DNA from: Solirubrobacteraceae bacterium
GTDB lineage: Bacteria > Actinomycetota > Thermoleophilia > Solirubrobacterales > Solirubrobacteraceae
Length of the DNA stretch: 64,000 bases
Direction of reading: 5' to 3'
NCBI GenBank assembly: GCA_023230855.1
Contig: JALNWQ010000005.1
Coordinates: forward strand, 227,839 to 291,838
Part shown: positions 13,501 to 28,500 of the stretch, one piece after another
Numbering within the stretch: position 1 is the first letter of the stretch
Layout of the letters: every line of letters starts with the position of its first letter
The notes under the pieces: model-generated
The model's database searches: none
What the model was told of the DNA's origin: nothing
What the model saw: the letters and a program-made list of their open reading frames with translations, nothing else
Program-made: the position numbers and the translations under genes

Positions 13501-16500
13501 CTGTCGACGACGTCCTCGGACTCGGCGCCGCTGCCGGCGAGCAGGCCGACCGCGGTGCTCACGACCTGGGTGTTGAAGCGCGTGTCGTGGGACGCGGCCA
13601 GGGTCAGGCGGCCGCTTCCGGGGCGGCTGGCCAGGTCGATCGTCACGCCTCCGGGGATCGGGGCGCCGGTCGCGTCGACCCCGCCGATCGACGCTCGCGT
13701 GATCGCGACCGTCCGGGTGGTCGGCTCGGCCGCCAGGCCGGCGACCACGCCGCCGGATCCTGCGACGACCATGCCGAGGTTGCCGTCGACGCCGGTCGCG
13801 GTGACCGCGAGCGACCCGGCGACGACCGTCGTCCCGCCACCGATGATCGCCTCCGTCAGCGACCGCGACGTGGCCGACGCCCGGCCCGCCCCGGCGCCGA
13901 CGATGCCGATCGCGGCGTTGATCGCCAGCGCCTGCTGGCTCGTGGTGGTGCGGGCGAGGACCTCGACGCCGCCCTCGGCGCGGATCGTCACGTCCTCGCC
14001 GACCAGCGCGCGGGCCGCTCCGGTGATGGTGGCCTTCGCCGACGTCGAGGTGACGCCGACGAGCGCGCCCGCCGCGGCGGTCGCGCTGGCGGTGCCCGCG
14101 GCGTCGAGGATCGCCCGGACGAGGACCGTGCCGGCGTGGACGACGACGCCGCGGCCCAGCGACGCGGTGGCGTTCGCCGTGGCCTCGACGCGGGCGTCGG
14201 AGATGCCGACCGCGAGCCCGCCGGCGCTGATGCCGACCGCGGTGGAGACGAGCGACGGGGTCGACCGGGCGGTGACGGTGACGGCGCCGCGGTGCAGCGT
14301 GTACATGCCCGCGGGGCGCCCGATCGCGTCGGTGCCGGTGAGCGTCACGTGCTTGCCCGACGCCTCCGGCGGGGTCTCCCCAAGGTCCGGGATCGCGCTG
14401 CCGGCCGGCAGCGCCGCGGGGCGCCAGCCGAGCCCGGTGATCCACTGGTGCATTCGGGCCGGCGGGGCGAGGCGGAACAACGCGCCCTCGGCGATCGGGC
14501 CGGTCGGCAGGGCGGGACCGGACGCCGGCGCGATCGTCGCGAACGCGGTCCCGTCGAAGCGGCGGTAGCTGCCGTCGCCGAGGGCGAGGATCACCGTCTC
14601 GTCGGTGAACTGCATCCAGCCGCCGGCGAGGACGCTGTAGCGGTACACGCCGGCCCCGGTCGGCGCGTCGAGGTAGGCGAACGTCCCGTCGGCGGGGGTG
14701 CCGAGCGACGCGAGGCTCGTCACCACCACCGGTGCGACCGTCCGCTGCAGGACCGGCAGCTCCTGCCAGTAGCCACGGACGATGTCCGTGCGCGCCTCGA
14801 TCGCGTCGCTCGCCGGGTTCCACTGGTGGAGCTGCCCGCCGTGCTCGAGCAGGTCGCCGAGCGAGAGCTCCGGGCTCCACGTGCCGCCGGTGGCGCGGTA
14901 GTAGCCGGCGGTGCGCGGGGTGCAGTCGCCGTCGCCGGCGGCGCAGGTGATGGCGCGCGTCAGCAGGAACAGGTCGTCGCCGCTGGCGGCGCCCGGGAGC
15001 GTCGTCCCGTGCGCCGGGAGCGCGTCGACGGGGACGTAGGCGTGCGGGAAGTCGTCGACGCGCTCGTACACCTCGGGTGCGGCCTCGAGCATGAAGTACG
15101 CGTACGTCCCGCTGTCCCACGGCAGCATCTGCCCGCGGCCGACGGTCGCGCCGCTCACGGGACGCGCGTCGAGCGTGATGATCCGCGTGCCGTCCGCGAC
15201 GGTGGCGGTCGTGTCGGACAGCTGGGTGATCCGCGGGATCGCGCCCCCGCCGGCGATGATGCCGCCCGCGCCGGCGACGGTCGTGGCGACCGCGCGGTCG
15301 GGGCTCCCGGCGGTCACGGTCACGTTGGCCCCGCGGACCGTGTGGGCGTCGAGGGTCGCGGTCGTCGTCGAGCGGACGGTCGCGACCGCGTAGCTCGCGC
15401 CGATGCCGATGAGCCCGGCCGACAGGGCGATGTTCACCGGCACGGCGCGGTTGGCCGAGTCGGCGTTGACCGTCACGTTGTCGCCGGCCGTGATCTGCCC
15501 GGCCGAGCGCAGCGCCGCCGTGGTCGTGGCCTGCGCCCGGACCCACGACACGGCGCCGACGGCGCTGAGCGCCCCGACGCCGGCCGCCGTGACGATCGCC
15601 CCGGCGCCGAACCCACCCGACGCGTAGGCGCCGTCGTCGCCGACCTCGAGCGCGGCGTTCGGGTTGCCCGCCGCGTCGAACTGGTGGCGGGCGCGGACCG
15701 TGATGCTCCCCAGCGCGGTGGCGGTCGAGCCGACGTCGGCGGTGGCGGTGACGGTCGGGTCGAGCCGGGCGATGCCGATCGAGGCGCCTCCGGCGACGAT
15801 GCCCGCCGTCGCACCGGCGGCGACGGCGACCGCCTGGCCGGTGGAGCGGGCGGCGACGAGGACGTCGCCGAGGGCGCGGAAGGACGTGCCGTCCATCGTC
15901 GCCGAGACCGTCGGGTCGACGATCGCGACCGCGAGGGTGCCGGTGAGGCTGATCGCGCCGACCGAGATCCCGGTGGTGACCGGCAGGGCCACGATGTCGG
16001 AGTCGGCGGAGACGGTGACGTCGCCGACGCTTTCGGCGGCCCCGGTGCCGATCTGGGCGCTGCCGATGGTGGCGATCGTGGCGCCCCCGGCCATGACGAC
16101 CGCGGCGGACGCGCCGGCGGCGAGGCCCCCGAGCGCGACGGCGTTCGTGAGCGGGACGTACTCGCGGTCGCTCGTGGCCGCGACGGTGACGGCGGAGGCC
16201 TGCGAGATGGTGATGGCGTCCCCGATCGCGGCGCGCTGGCGGCTGCCGTCGGCGACGAAGAGGACCTGGGCGCCGAGGGCGACGAGGCCGGCGGCGCCGG
16301 CGTGCGCGAACCCCAGGACGGTGGAGGTGTGGTCGGCCTTGACGTTGATCGCGCCGGACGGCCCCGCGCGGGTCTGGCCCGACAGAAGCGTGGCGTTCGT
16401 GTCGAGGCCGAGGGCGAGGACCGCGACCGAGCCGCCGATGCCCACCAGCCCGCCGGCGGACGCGCCGACCGCCTGGAGCGTGAAGAGGGTGTCCTTCGCC

Positions 16501-19500
16501 AGGACGTTGATGCTGCCGCCCGCCGTCACCGACGCCGCCGCGAGCGTCGCGTCGGTGCCGATCGAGACCGACAGCAGCGGGTCGAGGTAGGTCGCCAGCT
16601 GCAGGTCGGCGGTCAGCGCGCCGGCGAGGGCCTCCGTCAGCGGGCTGACCACGCCGTCGCCGGCGGACGACACGACCGCGTCGGTGAGCGTCGCCAGGCC
16701 CGCGCCACCGCCGAGCCCGGTGAGGAGCCCGCCGACGGGGCCGCCGTCGCCGAGCAGTCCGAGGACCGCGAACGGGTCGGCGAGGCCGGTGATCGGCCCG
16801 GTCACCAACCGGAACTGGCCGGCGGTGGCCGCGAGGTCCGACAGCGAGAGCGCGTCGGCGGTCGCGTCCGCCGTGGCGCTCCCGTCGTCGGCGACCTGGT
16901 TGATGACGTACGTCAGCGCGAGCGGCAGTCCGATCGCCCAGACCGACACCGATCCGGCGAGCCCGGCGATGCCGACGCCACCGCTGACGCCGAGCGACTG
17001 GACGCTCTTGGCTCCGCGCGCGACGACGTTGACGTCGCCGGCGGCGTCGATCGTGACCCCGGGCGCGACGGTCGCGCGGGTGGCGTTGAGGATGATCCCG
17101 ACGTCGACGCCGCCGCCGATCCCGGCGACGCCGCCGATCGCCGCCCCACCGGCGAACGCGAACACCTGGGTGTCGTTGAGCGCCGCGACCGACACCGCGT
17201 GGGTCTGCGGCTCGTCGCCGCCCTTGGTGGTCACCGTGGCGCCGGGGCCGATGTCGGCGGTGGTGGTCGACACGATCGCGGTGAGGCTCACGCCACCCGC
17301 GATGCCGACGAGGATCCCTCCCGCGCCCGTGAGCGCGACGACGAACACGTCCTCGTCCGAGATCGCCTGGACGGCCACGCCGCGGTAGCCGCTCCTCGCG
17401 GCGCCGGACGTGTCGGCGTGGACGCCGCCGATCGAGCCGCGGCCGAGCGCCTCGACCTGGCTCAGCGCGCCGATGTCGGCCGACGTCGTCTTGACGATGA
17501 CCGTGAACGCGGCGCTCGCGCCGGCCCCGGCGAGGCCGCCGGCGACGAGGTTGCCGACGATCGTGATGACGAGGGTGCGGTCCTGCGCGTCGATCAGCAC
17601 GTTGCCACCGACGCGCACGACGGTCGGGCCGCCGGGCAGCAGCGGGACGTCGCTGCCGACCCCGGCGTGGGTGATCGAGAGCACGACCGCCGCGCCGACG
17701 CCGCCGCCGACGCCGACGAGGCCGCCGGCCGCCGCACCGACGGTGACGGTGACGATCTTCTGCGTCGAGTGGGCCTGGACGACGAGGTCGCCGCGGGCGC
17801 GGACCTCCGCGAGCATGCCGACGACCGCCCGGGTCGTCACGACGAGGGTCGTGACGTTCGCGCCGACGTTGGCGCCGACGAGGCCGCCGACCGCGCCGCC
17901 GGCGACGACGCCGAGGCGGAAGAAGTCGTTGTCGGCCCGGACGCGCACCGACTGGTCGTGGGTGACCGACGGGTCGGCGGTGGCGACGGGGTTGATCCGG
18001 GCGAGCGGGTCGATGCTCGCCGTCGTCGACACCGTGGCGACGACGATGCCGCCGGTGACCGACGCCGCGACGCCGTAGCCGCCGGTGCCCGCCAGCTCGA
18101 CCGTGATGACGATGTCGCTGTTCGTCGCCGTGACCGCCACCCCGCGGAAGCCGTCCCCGCTCGCGCGGGTGGCGGTGTGCCGACCGCTCAGCGCCGGATC
18201 GTCCGGGCCGCTGCCGGGCGCGAGGGCGTGATCGTCGTCGGAGAGCGCGTCGGTGCCGGTCTGCGCGCCGGGCGGCTGGGCCCGCACGTCGAGCACGGAC
18301 GAGATCAACGCGCGGACCTTCTGGATCACGGTGCCGTCGCCCGCGCCGGTGTTCGCGTACGTCTCCCGGCCGCCGGCGTCCGGGTCGGTGCCGCGGACGA
18401 TCTGGCCCGTGCGGACCCCGTCGGTCGCGGTCCGGGCGTGGGCGGTGACGGTGACCCCGCTGCCGATGTACGCCTCGGTGACCTTCACGATCACGGCCAG
18501 CGCGGGGGCCGCGCCGACCGACAGCACCCCGACCGACACGCCGCCGTTGATCGAGTCGATGTTGAGGAGCTCGTCGGCGGCGACGATGACGCTGCCGCCC
18601 GCCTCGATCCGCGTGAGGTCCGCCGACGTCGGCGCCGTGCCGCCGAGGCTGCTGATCGGCCCGCCGATGAACGCCCTGGTCGTCACGGTCACGACGAACG
18701 CCCCGGCCGAGGCGGCGACGGTCGCGATGCCGCCGACGGCGCCCGCCCGCACGAGCGAGATGAGGATCTCCTGCGACAGCGCCTCGACGATGACGTCGCC
18801 GGTGGCGCGGACGTCCGACAGGGTGATGAACGCCTGCGTGGCCTTGACGACGACGGCCCCGTCGAGCGCGGCGCCGACGCTCGCGGCGAGGTACGCCGAC
18901 GCGGTCGCCTGCGGCAGGCCCGCCGACAGCGTGTCGTCCCAGGCGAGCACGCGCACGCCCTGGCCCGGTCCCGCGTCGGAGCCGGGGTTGACGACGCTGC
19001 CGACGATCGCCGCGGTGGTCGCGTTGGCGATCGCGGTGGTGGTGATCGCGCCGGAGATCGAAGCGACGACCGAGCGCCCGTCGGCGAACGTCGGCAGCAC
19101 GATCCGGTCGCTGGAGACCGCCTGCACGATGACGCCACGGGCGGCGCCGGACGGCGGGGCTCCCCCGGCCTCGCGGCCGGAGTAGACGATCTTCGGGCTC
19201 CCGGCGCCCTTGGCGTCGACGGTCGCCAGGACGATGAGCGCCGTGGTCGTCTTGACGACGGTCACGATCTGCAGCGCGGCGCCGACGCTCGCGAGCCCGG
19301 CCGCGGCGAAGCCGCCGGCGAACGTCGCGGTCTCGTTCTGGTCGTGGGCCGACACGAGGACGTCTCCGCCGGCCTCGACGGTCGTCGTGAGCGCACCCAG
19401 GACGGGTACGTCGTCCGGCAGGTCCAGCGGCCCGCTGCCGAGGATGAGCGCGAGCGTCTGCGGGGCGATCGCCCAGATCGCCGCGACGCCCTGGACGCTG

Positions 19501-22500
19501 ACGCCGAGCGCCAGGCCGCCGGCGACGCCGAGGCTCAGCACGGTCTCGCTCGACTCGGCGTGGACGTCGACGTCGTCGCCGGCGGTGATCGAGCCGCTGA
19601 GCGACGCGACCGTGACCTTGACGATCATCCCGATGTTCGCCGCCGCACCGATGCTCGCGAGGAGGCTGAGCGAGGCGCTGCCGGCGACCCCCTCCGCGAT
19701 CGTGACCGACGACGCGCGGACGATGACGTCGCCCCCGGCGTCGAGCGTCGCGAGCGGCAGGACGTTGGCGGCGGTGACGGCGGTGTCGACGGTGGCGGTG
19801 ATCGATCCGGCGGCGCCGGCGAGCAGCCCTCCCCCACCGCCGATCGCCTCGGCGCTCAGGGTCTGCGGGTTGTCGGCGCTGACGACGATGTCGACGCCGG
19901 CGTCGAGGTCCGCGGCGATCCCGACCTGGGACAGCACGATCGTCGTCACGTTGTTCACCGCGATGCTCGAGGCGGCTCCGGCGAGCAGCGCGAGCGATCC
20001 GGCGTAGGCCCGGGCCTCGAGCAGGCTCTTCGCCACGCCGCGGACGACGATGCTCCCCGCGGCCTCGACCGACGCGGCCTCGGAGATCCGGGCGACCGTC
20101 GCGCCGGCCAGCGAGTTCACCGCGACCGACCCGGTGAGCGCCGCCATGGTGCTCAGGCCGCCGCCCTTGGCGATCGCCTCGTAGTCGACCGCGCACGGAA
20201 CCTCGGCCGGATCCGCGCAGAGCGCGTCGTCGCGCTTGGACAGCGCGCGGACCGTGACGTCGCCGACGCGGGCCTCGACGGTGGTCGCGAGTCCGATGAG
20301 CGCGACGTTGACGATCGTTCCGACGTTCGCGGCGACCGCCAGGCCGACGCTGGCGGAGTTGCCCACGTTCGTGGCGTCGGCGTCCGCGTCGGAGGTGTGG
20401 GTGACGGTCGCCAGGACGTCGACCTCGTCGCCCCTGGCGGTGACGGCGGCGATCCCGAGGATCGCGGTCGACAGGACGACCGGCACGTTGATCGCCATCG
20501 CGGCCGCGGCCCCGATGCTCGGGGTCGGCAGGTCGACGAGGTCGAGCAGGTCGCCGACGAGCCCGATGACGAGGCCGCCGAGGCGGATCGACCCGGACGC
20601 GACCGCGGACACGAGCGCCAGGTCGGCGAGCGGGATGTCGTCGCCGATCGTGGCGCCGGCCTGGAGCAGGTCGCCGATGCCGAGCGGATCGTCGATGACC
20701 GACCCCTCGTTGAGCGGGTTGCCGTCGAGGGCGCGCTGGACGACGAGGAGCAGGACGGTGACCACGTCGAGCGCGGCCGGGGTGACCGTCGCCGCGAGCT
20801 CCGCGACCGAGACGAGCGTGTCGAAGATCGCGTCGTCGACGTCGCAGAGCACGGCGTCGACGCCGGAGCCGCTGTCGCACTGGTTCGCGAACCCGGGGCC
20901 GACCGTCCCGGCGACCGCGTCGGCGCGGCTCGGCGTGATCGTGTCGGACGTCACGCGCACGTCGCCCGCGGCGTCGACCGAGCGTTGCAGCAGCGCGTGG
21001 GCGCCGTCGACGATGAGTCCGAGCGCGAGGGCGACGCCGACGGTGACGGCCGTCCCGTCGACCTCGGCCTTCGCCGTCGTGTCGGCGTCGGTGACCTGGT
21101 GGGCGCGCAGGACGAAGTCCCCGCTCGTCCGCAGGCCCGGGGCGGTCGGGAGCCCGCCGACCGGCGTCGTCGCGAGCTCGAGGACCGACGAGACCGCGAT
21201 CGCGATCGTCTGGTTGTTCGCGAAGTTGATCGCGAACGCGCCGTTGATGCCGACGGTGGACTCGCCGCCGGAGGTCGCGTCCGCCCGCTCGACGTGGGTG
21301 GCGGTCCCCTCGATCGTCATCGACTCCGAGACGCCGGCGTTGACGCCCGAGGCCTCGAGGAAGCTCCCTCCGACGACCGCCGAGAGCACGAGCTGCGTCG
21401 AGACGTTGACCGCGATCGCCGCGCCGACGCCGATGGCGACGTCGGTGCCGGCGCCGGCCTTCGACGTGACGCTCGTCGTCGTCGTGGCGCGGACGAGGAC
21501 CTTGCCGGGGACCCGCACGATCGCGGGCTCGGCGATGAGCGCGGCGACGATCCCGGTCGCGATGTTCACCGCGACCGCGCCGGCGGCGTTGACGTTCGTC
21601 GACGACGGCGACGTCGGAGCCGACGCGCCGGATCCGGCGACGGCCCGGGCGGTCACGGGCAGGCCGGCCTTGGGCCGGGCCACGACCTCCAGGTCGGCGG
21701 CGGTGACGTCGGGCGCCAGGCCGCCGACGACGGCGACCATCGTCTGGACCGCGACGTTGAGGGCGACGGCCCCCGCCAGGCCGATCCCGGCCCCGACCGC
21801 GCTGCCGTCGGCGTCGGACGTCGCCTCCGGGGACGCCTCCGCGAGGACGAGCGCGGGCGTCGACGTCGAGGCGACGACGACGTTCCCCCCGAGGATGCTC
21901 GCGACGGTCGTCGACACGCCGACGTTCAGCGCGACCGCGGCGGCGGCGCCGATCGGCCCGTCCGGCAGCAGGCTCGTCAGATCGATGGCGTCGAGCGACG
22001 GCAGCTCCGGGGTCGGCAGCCCGCCCGGCAGGTTGAGGTCACCGCCGACCGCGGTCGCGGCGGGCAGCACGTCGTCGGTGAGGCTCAGGACCGGATCGAG
22101 CAGGCCGAGCGGATCGGCGGGCAGCAGGCCCTCGACGAGCCCGAACCAGCCCAGGGCCTGGTCGCCGGCGTGCGCGGACCCGTCCGGGGCGACGCCGCCG
22201 GCGCCGGCGTGCGCGTCGGCGGCGCTGTGGTGGCGCTGCGGCGTCGCCATGACCTGCAGCTCGTCGGCGGTGACGTTCGCCAGCGTCGTCGCGACGGCGG
22301 TGTCGACGGCGACGTTCAGCGCGACGGCCGCGCCGAGCGTGGCGACCGGGTCGATGCTGGACGTCTCACCGGTCGCCTGCGACGTCGTGGACGCGTCCGG
22401 CGCCGCCAGCACGGTGACGCGGCCGGTCGCGACGACGGAGCCGAGCGGGAGCAGCGCCGCGGTCGTCGTGTTGACGGCGGCGGCGATCGACACCGCCGGC

Positions 22501-25500
22501 GCGACGGTGATCGCGCTGACCGCGCCGGCGGTGGCGTCGGCGGTGGTCGTGTAGGTCGGGTTGCGCGAACCGGCGAGGACGACGCCCATGCCGGTCGGGT
22601 CGCTGCCCGGATCGGCGTCCTGGGGCGCGGCGGCGGCGAGGATCGCGACGTCCTCGGCGTTGCCGATCGTGCCCGCCGACGTGGCGGTCGTGAGGTTGAC
22701 GGCGATGACGATCGCGACGTTGGCGCCGACGCCGAGGCCGCCCGTGGAGGTCCCCGACGTGGCGCTCGCGACCGGCGCGGCCGACGCGTCGGCGTAGACG
22801 ATGACGTCCCCGCCCCTCGCGTCGATCGTGCCGGGCAGGATCGCGGCGGTCGAGGCGACGAGCGACAGCGAGAGCGCGAACGCCCCGGCGACGCCGACGT
22901 CGCCGCTGCCAACGCCCGAGATCGCGTCGGCGGTCGGCGTCAGCGTGCCCGGCGCGCGGTCGGGGTCGCCGACGAGCGTGCGGACGGTGACGCCGTCGGC
23001 CGTGACGTCGCCGCCGAGCAGGGTGGTGATCGTGATGATCGCGACGTCGATCGCGATCGCGGCGGCCGCGCCGACCGTCGCCGCGCCCGTGTCGGCGTCG
23101 GCCGTGGCCAGCGGGGTCGGGCGTCCGGAGGCGAGCACGTCGAGCGCGCCGTCGGCGGTGACGCCGCCGGTCGGGACCGCGGCGATCGTCGTCGAGACCG
23201 CGACGTTCAGGGCGATGGCCGCGGCGACCCGGATCGGTGCGGGCGCGCTGCCGCCGACGCCGGGGACGGCCGCGGCGGGGATCGCGATCCCGGCGATCGT
23301 CACCCGGTCGTCGCCGTCGTCGTCGGGCGTGCCGGCGTCGTCGACGCCGAGAGCCGGGATCTCCAGCAGTCCGGGGATGACGTCGACGCCGGCGGGCAGG
23401 ACGGGATCGAGCAGGCCGGCCGGGTCGGGGGCCAGGCCGACGAGGCCGACGAGCCAGCCCTGCAGCAGTCCGTCGGCGCTCGGCGCGGACGACGCGGTGG
23501 CGCTGCGGTGGCCCTCGGCCTTCGACGTCGCCGAGCTGTCGTCGTGCGAGTCGGCACGGACGACGACGTCGTGCGCCGTGATCGTCGTGGCGACCGAGAC
23601 CGCGGCGGTGGTGTCGATCGCGACGGTCAGCGCGATCGGTCCGGCGAGCGACAGGAGGTCGCCGCCCGCGGTCGTGCCGGTCGCGAGCGAATGGGTGTCG
23701 GCGTCGGGGGCGGCCCGGACGACGACGTCGCCGGCCGTCGTGATCGAGCCGCCGATGAGCGCGGCGATCGTCGTGTTGACGGCGACCGCGATCGCCACCG
23801 ACGGCGCGACGGCGACCGAGGAGGCGCTCAACGTGCCGGGCTCGGCCGACGCCTCGGTCCGGTACAGGGGATCGCGGGTGCCGGTGGCGAGCGCGGTCGC
23901 CGGATCGGGGTGGGCGGCGGCGAGGATCGTCACGCCCGTCACGCCGCCGCCGATGTCGGCCGCCGACGTGGCGGTCGTGACGTTGGCGGCGATCGTGATC
24001 GCGATCGTCGCACCGACGCCGACGCTCGCGGGGTCGCCGGACTGCGCGGCCGACGCGATGGTCTCGGGGACGGCGTTGGCGTCGGCGTAGACGAGGACCT
24101 CGCCGCTCGCGGTCACGGCGCCGAGGAGCGTCGCGGTCGAGGTGACGATCGACAGGCTCACGGCCACCGCGCCGGCGACGCCGACGGTCGGGTCACCGGC
24201 GCCCGACCGGGCCTCGGCGCGCGGCGTGAGCGATCCCGGGGCGCCGAGCGCGTCCTGGATCGCGGTGCGGACGCTCACGTCGCGGGCGGTGATCCGCCCG
24301 GCGGCGATCGCGGCGACGTTCACGACGGCGACGTTCAGGGCGATCGCGGTCGCGACGCCGAGCGTCGGGCTCGTGATCGCCGAGGCGTCGGCGGTCGCGG
24401 TCGGGTTGGAGCGGCCGACGGCGCGGACGAGCAGCGAGCCCGATCCGACGTCGACCTTGCCGACGGCGCCGAGCGCGGCGACGGTCGTCGAGACCTCGAT
24501 GTTCACCGCGGTCGCGGCCGCGAGCGACAGGAGCCCGGGCTCCCCGGTCGCGCCCGGCGCGGCCAGCGACGGCAGCGTCACCGCGCCCAGGGTCACCGGT
24601 CCGTCCTCGGGGGCCGACAGGGTCGGCGTCGTCGCCTGCTCGGGCAACACGTCGCCGACGGCGACGTCGGTGGGCAGCACGCGGCCGAGGAGGCCGTCGG
24701 GCGTGGCGAGGAGGCCGCCGAACCCGCGGAGCCAGCCGGCGAGCTGGCCGTCGGCGGCCGGTGCGTCGCCGCCGGGCGACGATCCACGGTTGTCGTTCAC
24801 GAGGCGCGCCGTGGCCGAGCTCTCGTCCCCCGCGATCGCGTCGATCGTGAAGTCGACGCCCGGCGCGACGTCGGCCAGCGACGTCGCGACGGTCGTGTCG
24901 AGCGCCAGGGTCAGCGCGAGCGGTCCGGCCACGCCGATCGTCGCGGCGGCGTCGGTGCGGACGCTCGCGCTCGACGTGGTCGACGCGACGGGCGCGGCGA
25001 CGACGATCACGTCCCGGTTCGGGCGGACGGCGCCGGGCAGCAGCGCGGCGACCGTGACGTTCGTCGCGATCGCGATCGCGACCGCGGGCGCGATCGCGGC
25101 GGTGCCTGCGATCGCCCCGGCCGTGGCCGTGGCGCCGGTCGTGTACGTCGGGGCGCCGGCGAACGGTGCGGCGATCGTGGCGTCGCGGGGGTCCGCGGCG
25201 GCGAGGACGACGACGTCCTGGTCGGCCGTCAGCGTGCCGCCGGCGGTCGCGGTCGTGATGTTCGTCGCGATGACGATGGCGATCGTCGCGCCGACGCCGA
25301 CGACGCCGCCGACGTGGTCGGCGCTCGCGTCGGCGACCGGGGCGTTGTCCGCATCGGCGAAGACGACGATGCTGCCGGTCCGTGCCGTGACCTCGGCGGT
25401 CGGCAGGATCGTCGCGGTCGACACGTGGACCGAGGCGGAGATCGCGACCGCGCCGGCGATGCCGACGCCGCTCGCCCCGGCGCCGGAGTAGGCGCGGGCG

Positions 25501-28500
25501 GCGGGCTTGAAGCCGCCGGCCCCGACCTCCGTGCGCACCGTGACGGAGTCGCCGGTCACCGAGCCGCCGAGCAGCGCGGTGAGGGTCACGACCGAGAGGT
25601 TGAGCGCCAGGGCGGTCGACACCCCGACCGTCGACGTGCCGGACGCCGTCGATGCGTCGGCGGTCGCCTCGGCCGTGGGCGCGCCGACCGCGACGATCTC
25701 GACCTCGGCGCCGACCGGGGTGATGATCGCGCCCAGCGGCGCCGCGGCGATCGTCGTCGACACGCCGACGTTCACGGCGATCGCGGCGGCGACGTCCAGG
25801 CCGACGAGCGACCCGCTGCCGTCCGGTGCGGTGAAGGCCGGAAGCGCGACGCCGGCCACCGTGGTGCCGTCGTCGTCGCTCTCGACCGGGAGCAGGCCGG
25901 CCGACGGCAGGACGTCCTCGATCGTCGCCGGCGGCAGGACCGACGTCAGCAGGCCGGAGGTGGCCGGCAGCAGAGCGCCGACGCCGGAGATCCAGCCGGT
26001 CACCTGGCCGTCCGCGGACGGCGTGTCGGAGTCCGGCACGCGGGCGCCGCCACCGCCGGCGCGAGACGACGCCGAGCTGGCGTCCGCCGTCACCGCGCCG
26101 ATCTCGACGACGTTGCCCGCCGACAGGACGTTGATCGTCGACAGCGACGTGGCGACCGTCGTGTCGATCGCGAGCGTGATCGCGATCGGCCCCGACACGC
26201 TGACGGCGGCGCCCGATCCGGTCTGACCGGCCGCGTCGCTCGACGTCGACGCCACCGGGGTCGCGCGGACCCGGACCGAGCCGGTCTGCGAGCCGGCCGT
26301 GCCGCCGGTGAGCGCCGCGATCGTCGTGTTCGCCGCGACGGCGATCGCGACGGTCGGCGCGATCGTGGCGATGCCGTCCGGCAGGTGCCCGGGCGTGGTC
26401 TCCGCCACGGTGACGTACGTCGGGTCGCGACTGTCGACGACGCCGGCGTCGGCCGCCGCGAGGACCAGGATGTCCCCGGTCGCCTGCAGGTTGCCGCCGG
26501 CGGTGGCGGCGGTGACGTTGACGGCGATGGTGATCGCGATGGTCGCGCCGATGCCGAGCACGCCACCGCCACCGGCCGGGGCCGCGGTGGCGACCGTCTC
26601 CGGCGCCGCGTCGGCGTCGGCGTAGACGACGATCCGGCCGCCGGCCGAGATGTCGGACGTGGGCGCGATCGTGGCGGTGGACGTCACGATCGACAGGCTG
26701 ATCGCGAGGGCCCCGGCGACGCCGGCGGCGCCGCTGTCGCCGACGCCGGCGCGGGCGGTGGCGGTCGGGGTGACCGTCGTCGGATCGCCGTCGGCGTCGA
26801 CGAACGCCGTGCGGACCTCGACGTTCCGGGCGGTCAGCTCACCGGCCAGCAGCGCGGCGACGTTGATCACGGCGACGTTCACCGCGATCGCGGTGGCGGC
26901 GCCGGCGAGGGCAGGACCGGCCGTCGAGGCGTCGGCGTGCGCCGACGCGTCCGAGCCACCGACGGCCTGCACGAGCAGGTCCTTGCCGGCCATGTCGACG
27001 TTGCTGCCCGAGGCCAGCGCGGCGAGCGTCGTCGAGAGCTCGATGTTCACCGCCGTCGCGGCGGCGACCGACACCAGGCCGCCGTCACCGGCCGCGTCCG
27101 GCGCGGCGATCCGCGGCAGCGCGGTGCCTCCGATCGACGCGTCGCCGGTGGCGGGATCGGTCGCGATGGCCGGGATCACGGCCTCGGCGGGGAGGATCTC
27201 CGTGGTCGCCGCGCCGACCGGCAGCACGCGCCCGACGAGCGTCGTCGGGGACGTCATCCCGCCTCCGAACGCCTCGAGCCAGCCCACGACCTGGCCGCCG
27301 GCGGTCAGCGCGCCGGTGGAGCCGTCGACCGTCGGTCCTGCCGAACCGCCGGTCAGGAGCCCGGCGTCGGCGCTGCTCTCGTCGCCGGCGCGGGCCGTGA
27401 TCGTGAAGGCGCCTCCGGGGGCGACGTGCGCCGCGGACGTCGCGATCGTCGTGTCGACGGCGAGCGTCAGCGCGAGCGGCCCGGCCACCGCCACCGCGTC
27501 GGCGCCCGTTCCGGCGCGCGCGGTCGTGGTGGTGCTGGCGACCGGGGCGGCGGCGATCTCGATGTCGTCGACCGCGGTCACCGACCCACCGGTCAGGGCG
27601 GCGACCGTCGTGTTGAGCGCGATCGCGATCGCGACCGCCGGCGCGATCGCCGCCGTTCCGACGGTCGCGCCGCCCACGGCGCTCGCGTCGGTGGCGTAGG
27701 TCGGTGCGCGCGAGCCCGCGTACCCGGCGCTCTGCGCGGCGAGGATCCGGACGGCGCCGCGCTGGGGCCCGTCCGTCGAGGTCAGCGTGCCCGCGGACGT
27801 GGCGGTGGTGACGTTCGTCGACAGGACGACGGCGACGACGGCCCCGACGCCGACGATGCCACCGCTGTCCTCGGCGCGCGCATCGACCACGGGGGCGCTG
27901 TGGGAGTCGGCGAAGACGACGATGTCGTGGCCGCGCCCGTCGACGATCGCGCCGGCGAGGATCGAGGCGGTGGAGACGAGCACCGACGCCGAGATCGCGA
28001 CCGCTCCGGCGATGCCCACGCCGGTGCCGCCGGCCCCGGACACGGCCGTGGCGCTCGGGGCGAACACGCCTGTCGTGTTCCCGGCGACCGCGGTCCGCAC
28101 GGTCACGCCGTCCGCCTTGACGTCACCACCGAGCAGCGCGGTCAGGGTGCCGACGGCGAGGTTCAGCGCGATCGCGGTGCCGACGCCCGCGGTGCCGGAC
28201 ATGCCCTCGGCGCTCGCCGACGCGGCGGCGGTGGGCGTCGCGGCGGCGACGAGGTCCAGGTCGCCACCGGGCGCGGTGACGATCGTGCCGAGCGCCGAGG
28301 AGATCGTCGTCGACACGCCGATGTTGACGGCCAGCGCGGCCGACACCGCGAGCCCGACCGGCTTGCCGTCCGCGCCGGGCGCCTCGAGCGGCGGGAGCGC
28401 GACGCCGGACACCGACGGCGACCCGTCCGCGCCGATGGCGACCCCGGTGGCCGTGTCCGCCGCGGGCAGCACGCCCGACACGACCGACGACGGGAGCACC

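Noticed and set aside
12976..20880. A minus-strand open frame of 2,634 codons overlapping the giant gene in another frame
   Set aside because: Its translation is Arg/Gly/His/Pro-rich and lacks any domain. It is a frame-shifted shadow of the real frame, which is continuous through this stretch.
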